Below, one piece after another: positions 56,435 to 64,000 of a DNA stretch of 64,000 nt. The notes beneath the pieces are model-generated. The model worked only from the letters and a program-made list of their open reading frames with translations, was not told the DNA's origin and did not search any database. Position 1 is the first letter of the stretch; each line of letters begins with the position of its first letter. The stretch is from Tetracentron sinense. Lineage: Eukaryota > Streptophyta > Magnoliopsida > Trochodendrales > Trochodendraceae. The stretch covers positions 26,691,215 to 26,755,214 of the forward strand of contig CM026554.1 in assembly GCA_015143295.1 (NCBI GenBank). Reading direction: 5' to 3'. The position numbers and the translations under genes were made by a program.

Positions 56435-59300
56435 TGTCGCGACCCAAAACCCACCCTAGGAGTTAGAGTGAACTTTGGACGACTAATCATGACTTGCTTG
56501 ACAAACCAACCTGCAAAAACCACAGAGTATATACAATAGAGGACAAAACAGCGGAAACATACTCTAACATGGTATAGCGGAAGTCTACCAAACCTCTATG
56601 TATATACATAAGCAATCCAAGTTTATACAAAAAGAATCCAAAAGAAAGTGCGTACATGCCCGCCAGAATACATGAATCTGACTCTCATCTCACCCACAGC
56701 TAATCCACTCAGAATCTAACACCACCTACTGATAACCCTCTACGGGAGGTTCCTCCAAAGGCTCCTCGACGTACTCCTCTTCCTCCCATGGGCCAGGAGC
56801 ACACACATCAAATGGAGCAGCAGCTCCCTTAGAACCTGCCGACATGAGAAGTACGGCTGAGCATGGAATACTCAGCGGGTACTAAGCACTAACCAACAGT
56901 CATAGCATATGGATAGCATACATAAAGCAGGAACAATTCATATATGTTAGAAGGAAACAATTCATATCATACAAGGAAGTAAAGCAGTTTATAATCATGC
57001 TTGAAATTCGTAGAAAGCCGATAAATCCTCTTGAAAACATCGTGCACTTGACTTGACTTGAAATATCTTTTCGTACTTGAAAGCTTGTCTTGCCTATCTT
57101 GCTTGATTCTTGTATGTCGTGTCATGTCCTGCATGCTTGCTTGTGATCATGTAACTTGTGAGATACACTTGTGAGATGCGCTTGTGAGATGCGCTTGTGA
57201 GATGCCTTGAGAGGGAAGGGAGACCCTTCTTTATGCAATGCACTTGCGAGGGAAGGGAGACCCTTCTTCATGATATGTATGTACTTGCGAGGGAAGGGAG
57301 ACCCTTCTTCATGATATGCACTTGTGAGTGAGGGGAGACCCCTCGTGGAATGTTGGTTCTTGTCTTCTTGTGAAAAGTGAGGTAAAACATATCTTAGGAT
57401 ATGTCCCACCTCTAACCATGTTCTTGAAAACCTCGATAAATCATGCCATGCATGCCGTGCTCGTGGGAAACGTGTACATACTTGCATTCCAATTTAAAGA
57501 TGACATTTGGGTAATTTCACAACACATATAGTATCAAAGATTGAGCAATTCAATATTCATAGAATTTAGGGAAAACAGGAAACACACTATCATAGGCCCT
57601 AGCAATATTCAGAATTTCTTAGGTATGCATTTCCTAATTCACAGCTCACTTTATTCACCTTGGCATTTCATCAAATATGGTGTGTTCATTATGGATTTAC
57701 CCTACAACATGCTTTTCTAGATGAGTTTTACTCAAATCATACATGTATGTTCATTATTGGAACAATGCCCTTTCCCATTTGTTCATCACACACAACCATT
57801 GGCATCCAATCGCCCATTCCATCTCCATTCACCATTCACCATTTACAACCCATCTCATAATACATTTGTAAATGAAAGGAAAATCAAAAGAAAAGAAAGG
57901 GAAAGAGGAACTATAACTAGGAGGGTAGTAAGAAGTACCGACCTTGAAGAAATGGGGAAGAAACCCTCTTTCCAAATGACTGTGAGTTGTTGCCCTAGCT
58001 TGGATCGCGAGCTCCACAATGCCTGAACTGAAATCTTGAAGAAAACGAGCTTGAGGTTGATCTAGGGTTTCAAACCCTTTGATTTCTCTCCAAAATGGAA
58101 ACCCTAGGTTGGAATCGCCTTCTCCCCTTCTCCTATTCTCTCAAACTCTCTAAGTGTCGAATGATGCCCTAAAGGCTCGGGTTAAACTCTTAAGGTAAGA
58201 GTGGACCGACAAAAGACCATAATACCCTTACTGGAATTACTGTACAACCACGAATGCTGAACACGTTGAGCTGTGGACAGTGTTGAACCCGTGGTGCTGT
58301 GAACAGTGCCACTCGTTGTGCTGTGAATAGTGCCAACTCATTTTGCCGTGAACAGTGCCGAACCCGTGGTGCTGTGAACAGTGCCACTCTTCGTGCCGTG
58401 AATAGTGCTGAACACGTTGTGCCGTGAATAGTGCCGAACCCGTGGTGCTGTGAACAGTGCCACTCGTTGTCGTTGTGTTGTGCATAGTGCTGAGCTCGTT
58501 GAGCTGTGAACAGTGCCAACTCGTGGTGCTGTGAACAGTACCAACTCCTGGTGCTGTGAACAGTGCCAACTCGTGGTGTTGTGAACAGTGCCAACTCGTG
58601 GTGTTGTGAACAGTGCCAACTCGTGGTGCTGTGAACAGTGCCAACTCGTGGTGCTGTGAACAGTACCAACTCGTGGTGCTGTGAATAGTGCTGAACATGT
58701 TGTGCCGTGAACAATGCCGAACCCGTGGTGCTGTGAACAGTGCCACTCGTTGTGCCGCGAATAGTGCTGAACACGTTGTGCGTTGTGTTGTGCATAGTGC
58801 TGAGCTCGTTGTCCATTGTCTCATGTACCACGTGCCCGTTGTTGTAGTACAACGCACCCGTTGTTGTTGCACAACGGATGCACGACGCATACGTTATCAG
58901 AGCTCGAGCTACGTTCTCAGAGTACGTTGTCTGTGCTACGTTATTAGAGTACGACGTCAGAGCACGTCCTTAGTGCCTTCCGAGCTACGTCCTTAGTGAC
59001 AACCGAGCTACGTCCTCAGCGCATAACCGAGCTACGTCCTCAGCGCAAAACCGAGCTACGTCCTCAGCGCATAGCCGAGCTACGTCCTGCCTGCAGGCCC
59101 AGACTGTTTTGGCCATATCTTTTGACTCGTTCATCCGATTTTGACGATTCAACTTGCGTTGGGTTCGTACTTCGAAAAGGAACATTTCTGACATTTCAGA
59201 ATTTCCAATTTCTTCCTTATTTATTAATTATACCTCTTCAAGGGCAAACTGGCAACGAAAATGCCTTGCATTAAGCATGAAAAAGTCTGGGGCTCTACAG
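56435..59300 (-). repeat. E4 5' LTR
   Basis: 2866 bp, close to the 3' LTR. Its GTGAACAGTGCC array (58252-58805) has a different unit arrangement from the other LTR. Confidence 0.95.
58252..58805. repeat. E4 5' LTR GTGAACAGTGCC array
   Basis: Counterpart of 50350-50905. It contains a run of about seven 'ccaactcgtggtgctgtgaa' units (58510-58680) that is shorter in the 3' LTR, and it lacks some 'actcgtcgtgccgtgaatag' units. Confidence 0.9.
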
Positions 59301-59305
59301 TGGGC

Positions 59306-59539
59306 CTGTCCACCTTAGACTTAGACATGTCTTGTATTTATGTTAACTTGGAATACTATTTTGGATCATCAGAAGAAATGAAAATTTGTTTAAGCTTCCG
59401 GATATATGTTAGCTTCCGCGCTCTGATTATCGTTGTTAGTACTGTATTTTATCTTGTGCATTACAGGATGGTTTGATAGGTACTGAGTGTGACACCTAAA
59501 ATATCCCTAAACTCCTAGGGGGTATTTCGGGGCATTACA
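59306..59539 (+). repeat. E5 3' LTR, terminal part
   Basis: Collinear with about 38015-38253 ('cctgtccaccttagactta' to 'ttcggggcattaca'). Completes E5; followed by the GGTTT duplication. Confidence 0.93.
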
Positions 59540-59544
59540 GGTTT

Positions 59545-60391
59545 AATGGATATGGGTCAAACCCATATCCCCTTATTTTATGTTAATTAAATAACCATTA
59601 TTAATATCCTTTAATTTAAATTAACAATTAATTTAAACCATAGATTAACATTTAATCTATTTATTAATGATTAACATTTAATCACTTAAATTATAGATTA
59701 ACATTTAATCTATTATTGAGCTTGTATTTCTTATGTGAGCATTTCCACAGATTGCCCTGGGACATCTAACCTTGGCTTACCCAATGTTATCCCATTGACC
59801 CTAAATAGGAATTTCATCGGAATTGCAAGTGACGTGAGATATCCATGTTGTAATTGAATCCCAGTGTAAGAACATTAACCATTAAGGATCCTGCCACATG
59901 AACTTTTTAATTTAATTGATCATTCTAATCACATTATCCCTAATGGGCCTTCGAGATTAATATATTATCTAACTCATAGCCCATTGCACATCATCCGAGT
60001 TTCTAAGACATTTGATTAAGCCATGAGAAATAATTTCTCATGTAAAACATTTTGAGAAAAACTTTTTATAAGTATAATATATTTTACTAAAATTATATTT
60101 CAAACTTTTTTAATTTCAAAATCACCTGCGCAGGATTTAAGCTTAATCGACTGTTTTACACGGAACTTGGATAATCTCTCAAATTAATGAGCATGGATTT
60201 CTTGTTTGAAATTCATCATGACTCGCACAGCTTTCTGACTATCCAACTGTCACTGTATCATAGTCCTTCAGGTAGAGAGAACTTTGGTGGAATAAAAACC
60301 ATCCGATTACTATACAGTTATAAATGATCTTATCAGATCTAAGGATTATTGAAACTGTTCAATGTGAACGAGAGACTAAAAATCAATTCGG
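59545..60391 (-). repeat. E7 right LTR, piece 4
   Basis: Collinear with about 18673-19492 of the left LTR ('cccaatgttatcc', 'tgacgtgagatatcc', 'attaaggatcc', 'gcgcaggatttaagctta'). Similarity is lost near 60378-60391, where E2 begins. Confidence 0.8.
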
Positions 60392-61869
60392 TGAATCCCA
60401 AATCTATGTTTGAGTTGAGAATCTACAAGTTCGAGGGGTTGGTTAGGTTTCCCTAATAGTTTGTCTACCCTTTTTTCTATGTTTTTTAAATTAAGTTATT
60501 TAACTCAAACGAAGAAGATAATCAAGTGCGGAATAAGGAAAAACCAAGCAAACCATAACACAAGGATTTTTACGTGGAAACCCTTCCGGGAAAAACCACG
60601 GGACCTAGTCCAGCAATGAGAATCCACTAAGACAAAGTAAACAAGAACTTACAAGACTCGAACTTGACTCCTTCGGACTCGACACCACGATCCTTCAGTT
60701 CTTAGTCTTACACGCCTCGAAAAGTCATCACGTACTCTCAAGTCCCGTGATCAACCACAGCCGCTCGTACTTCTCTTTGTGTTGCGAAAACACTCCACGA
60801 TCTTCCGATCAATCTCCGTCAATGACGGCTTCGGAATCCCCCGACCAAATCACTCTACCACGATACTTCTAGGATCGATCTCCTTTGGAAAGGCTCTGGA
60901 AGACTCCGGCCAAGGTGTTCTATCCAGAACGGGTTGATGGTTTGATATAAATCAATACCTAGATGGACTCCTTCAGAGGACAAGTCCAAACAAGCAAAAT
61001 TGTAGCTTTAGGCTTGCAAACTCTAGGTTGAAGGAAGCTAACCAAGGGGAGGAGAACAATAATATTCCAGAGCTTTTATAAACTCTAGAATGAGTTAAAA
61101 ACCTTCTCAATACTTCCCCAAAGTTGTTCCCCACGAACTAGAAGGGTTCTATATAAATAGGGAATCAAAAACCATGTTAAAGTTGCTAAAAACTCAAAAA
61201 AGCATGAAAAACCGATTTTGGCAAGAAATCCATATCAGGGTCGACCCATGGGGCACATTCGATCGACCGGATGGTGCATTTCGGTCGACCAGATGGTCCT
61301 CAGGGTTGACCCTCACTTTTTCAACTCTCTGCCAATTTGCACCATACAAAATCTTCTATACCCAGGGTCGACCCAAAATGGTCAGGGTCGACCCTGAGGT
61401 GCCAACTTGAATTTTAAACTTCGTTTTTGGGTCTTGTACCCTTCACAAAAGTTGTAGCTCATTTCAACGCGGTCGTTTTGACATATTATGGAGCAAAATC
61501 TAAGTTACGGTTTGTGAGATACACCTTAAACAAGCAACCTTAGTTTTTTTTAAAATTTCAGATTTAAAAACAAGTTTTGCACTGTTTATCTCATCACCTA
61601 GGGTCCGTATGGTTAGTCTAGGTTACTTACCACCTAAGGCATCATGTTAGGATAATTCTAGGTCAAATCCCACCTATGGTAGTATGGTATCTAGGTCACT
61701 TACCATCCTATGAAGGAGATGATCAACCGAGACTTTAACGGGTCTTCTTCGGTCTTCAACTTCACTTGTCGTGGATGCTTGAAGGCAACGACACAAGATA
61801 TACACCTAGACACCTAGACTCACTTGTTTTGACACCAGAATATGCCAATACAAAAACATGGACTTTACA
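60392..61869 (-). repeat. E2 3' LTR
   Basis: About 1.48 kb ending GGACTTTACA. Shares the 'ttttacgtgg' and 'ccacgggacctagtccag' block with both Sirevirus families. GGTCGACC-type palindromes (six, some eroded to GATCGACC or GGTTGACC) lie at about 61230-61402. Confidence 0.85.
61230..61402. repeat. GGTCGACC palindrome cluster, E2 LTR
   Basis: Six sites around a spacer with CATACAAAATCTTC. More eroded than 618-771. The TATA-like TATTTATATA on the minus strand is at about 61149-61159. Confidence 0.8.
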
Positions 61870-62420
61870 ATCTCCCCCTTTGGCAATTCCGTGGCAAAAC
61901 CCAAAACCAAACTGAAATACATGACTTGACACAAACTCACCCAAACACATCAAAACGGTTAATTAGGACATTACATGACTCCAACACTCTTACATGAGAT
62001 AAATTGACAAATCATCTTAAATAGATACACTGAAGCTCTTCTCAAGGAAATTCTTTCAACTGCAACCCTGCACCTGTACATGCTCATAAACAAAACACCC
62101 AGTGAAGCGTGTGTGGAATATGAAAATAAGTAATCACAGGTGAAGCAAGGAATGTACTAAATGAGGGAAATACTACCCTAACATTCTCCCCCTTTTTGGC
62201 ACAATTGCCAAAGGAAGGCAGGAAGCCAATTTTTTTTAAAAAATACCAATTTAATAAAAGTGAAATATCAAGGCAACCATAGTACAACCAATCAAAACAG
62301 ACAATGAGGGACTAAAAACCGGGGAACGAGATAGAAATATAAAGCACAAACTCCCCCTCAACAACTCAAGGACAGAACTCCCCCTCAACAACTCACCCTG
62401 ATCTTCTCCCCCTAAGATCA
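61870..62420 (-). other. E2 multiple polypurine tracts
   Basis: AAAGGGGGAGAT adjoins the LTR (61870-61881). Further AGGGGGAG-type tracts lie at 62184-62197, 62350-62358, 62378-62386 and 62403-62413. The one at 62184 is followed by the perfect inverted repeat TTTGGCA...TGCCAAA (62195-62212). Repeated PPTs are known from Sireviruses. Confidence 0.8.
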
Positions 62421-63627
62421 AGGATACCACCAAAAGTATGGCACCTATGATAGAAAGGCCTATGCCAAAAGAAAGAAACACACACAAAAAATATTACAAA
62501 AATATCATGTGCCACACAAACATGCATCAAAAGCATTCCAAGCAGTAGTAAATTAAAATTACAAATCCAATGAAAAACATGATTAGTTAGTCCGACTGAG
62601 GATACCAATCTGACTAAATCTCATGAATGTTAAAGCATAACCAATTCACTTAGACACATTTAGTGAACAGTTCAAAAGTGAAGCATTGTGTGTAGTGGTG
62701 GTCTGACAAGATACTAGATCAAGGTTTCTTTACTTTCCAAGGGTATGACATTAACCACTAAGGGGACTCTTGAAGACATACATCTTAGAAGTTAAACCTA
62801 GTTAGATCCAGATATGATGATTTTTTTTTTTTTACATTTTTGTGTTCTTTTATCCATTTTATTTGACTCAATATTTTTCTTTTATTTTTGGTCAAATACC
62901 TCCAGTTTGTAAGATTTCTTTTGATGATCTTTATCTGATCATATCTTTTCATGCAATGATGGCTTTCACACTATCTAGGTAGGTAGTCCTGTCTATTAGC
63001 AGTAGGGGCTTTCACTCTAGTAACCCAGATAGATACCTACTGTCTGCCTAGGTAGCCATTTCATACTGTTTGCATCCAATAGTGACTTTCACACTATCCC
63101 AGTAGGTAGCCCTTTTCATTGCAACAATTTAAGCTCATGGAGGATACACAAAATGGGGATGTCTAACAAATATGGTCATTCTAGATTGGTCATCCAAGGT
63201 CACACTTTATGGGATAAGCCATACACCTACAGACTAGAAAATAGACCTCTCAACAGAATCAATCAGCGTGCATGTGAAATTTGTAAAGCATACACACATG
63301 AATAAGTCTCTAATTGTTCAAGGTAAAACCGGTCTAATTTTTAGCCTAACCAAGAGACTATGAAGGTGATATATCTTCAATCAGCAACAAACTCATGTTC
63401 AACCTTGGACAAGTATAGAAATAAAGATCACACAAGGAATGCAGATCATGCAAGTCAAACAGGGGCAACAAAAAAAATCCTTTTGGATTTTATGGTTTTT
63501 CAATGTTTTTGGATTTTCAGAATAATTAAAACAGAAAAACATACCAAAGAAAATAAAAAAATAACTAGCATAGCACTAGGACAAGATAGAACACTTACAG
63601 TACACCCTAGGCTATAACAGGCACGGG
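62421..63627. other. E2 noncoding region
   Basis: No ORF. The block at about 62950-63110 ('ggctttcacactat', 'gatagatacctactgt', 'ctaggtagccattt') matches 6330-6480 of E1. Confidence 0.6.
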
Positions 63628-63975
63628 CTAAGTGAAGCCCTTCAAGTCTTCCTTTCTCACCCAAACGGTTTTAGAAGTTAGATTGACCATTTGGTCTCTA
63701 ACCGTTTCAGTTGAGGTAGGTATGACCTTTTGCCTCTTCCTCCTATTCCTCCTTTTCCAGGATTGAGTCCTAGAATTATGGTGGGCATTATGGTACTCCC
63801 TGTTACCTCCTCTATATCTAGCATGAGGAGTGTCATGACCAAGCCACTGTCTAGAGTTGTGAGCCATCTTCATTACATCTTCACACAAACTCCTAGACTT
63901 CTCCACTAGGACCTCAACTCTCCTTTGAAGATTCCCATTAAGGTTGTTGTGGTTCTCAAAACCATGATTGGGCAT
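63628..63975 (-). pseudogene. gag: E2 Gag C-terminal fragment
   Basis: Aligns with the E1 Gag region after the second zinc knuckle: GNLQRRVEVLVEKSRSL against GTLQRQIQVLAEKSRML, and KTVWVRKEDLKGF against KTVYGRKDDLKCF. The frame then ends at a TAG just where the protease should begin, marking the internal deletion junction. Confidence 0.85.
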
Positions 63976-64000
63976 TCTTCGAAGTTTAGGACATTAAGGC

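Larger units (their letters stand above)
48597..59300 (-). mobile_element. E4: full-length Tekay-type chromovirus
   Basis: 10704 bp on the minus strand. LTRs 48597-51400 and 56435-59300; perfect GTGGG duplications at 48592-48596 and 59301-59305; iMet primer site 56419-56430; polypurine tract 51401-51413. A single reading frame of 1521 codons (56075-51513) encodes Gag, protease, RT, RNase H, integrase and chromodomain. It is broken only by five stop codons, with no frameshift. It sits in the 3' LTR of E5 and is the youngest level of nesting seen. Confidence 0.97.
35819..59539 (+). mobile_element. E5: Tekay-type Ty3/gypsy chromovirus, twice interrupted
   Basis: Left LTR 35819-38253; right LTR 46439-48596 plus 59306-59539. 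Perfect GGTTT duplications at 35814-35818 and 59540-59544. The iMet primer site and a polypurine tract are intact. Order: gag, protease, RT, RNase H, integrase, chromodomain. A solo LTR (38979-42077) interrupts gag and E4 interrupts the right LTR; without them the element is about 9.9 kb. Coding is broken by frameshifts (about 38728, 43485, 45470) and stops. An intron-like segment lies at the gag/protease junction. Confidence 0.95.
60392..64000 (-). mobile_element. E2: internally deleted Sirevirus family B element (partial)
   Basis: LTR at about 60392-61869, then a polypurine tract and 3' noncoding region, then a Gag fragment reaching the window edge. Protease, integrase, RT, RNase H and the third ORF are missing: the Gag frame ends at 63628 and the post-pol noncoding region follows at once. 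The left edge is uncertain by about 15 bp. The 5' LTR lies beyond the window. Confidence 0.8.

Overview
This 64 kb window is plant nuclear DNA made almost entirely of nested LTR retrotransposons; I see no host protein-coding gene, rRNA or tRNA. The kingdom call rests on the lineages present. There are two Sirevirus-type Ty1/copia families (coiled-coil Gag, extra ORF behind pol, repeated polypurine tracts), Tekay/Del-type chromoviruses (Ty3/gypsy with a C-terminal chromodomain), and Tat/Ogre-type gypsy relatives (long tandem-repeat 3' region, tRNA-Arg-like primer site). This suits a flowering plant with a large, repeat-rich genome. I cannot name the species.

Layout, left to right. 1-1247: LTR of Sirevirus family B, inserted in a Tat LTR fragment (1248-2136). 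2137-2801 and 13587-13701: remnant of a second Tat-like LTR in the opposite orientation, split by E1. E1 (2807-13581, minus): full-length Sirevirus with matching CTCTC duplications. 14021-16328: solo Tekay LTR (GTTAG duplications). 16334-17744: decayed Tekay-like gag-protease remnant. E7 (17745 to beyond the window, minus): copia element lacking gag. Its left LTR is intact, but its right LTR is cut into four pieces by E3 (22551-32725, minus, Tat-like, gag only), a solo Tekay LTR (33285-35578, ATGGG), E5 (35819-59539, plus, Tekay, GGTTT) and E2 (about 60392 to the right edge, minus, Sirevirus family B). E5 is itself interrupted in gag by an inverted solo LTR of its own family (38979-42077, GTTAA) and in its right LTR by E4 (48597-59300, minus, full-length Tekay, GTGGG). 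Nesting is four levels deep: gypsy remnant, E7, E5, E4.

No element seen is fully coding. E4 is one uninterrupted frame broken only by five stop codons; E5 and E1 carry stops plus frameshifts. Many of the stops are C:G to T:A transitions, as expected of methylated, silenced DNA.

The most notable signals are these. (1) Clusters of spaced palindromes lie in the U3 of every LTR family here, next to a TATA box in the Sirevirus and Tat families. One palindrome-plus-spacer module is shared between a copia and gypsy LTRs, and it is swapped for another array in sister Tekay copies. (2) A 136-bp intron-like segment lies exactly at the gag/protease junction of E5. Removing it restores frame; retaining it would stop translation just after Gag. 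(3) The E1 third ORF has no usable ATG at its start and begins right after a splice-acceptor-like sequence.
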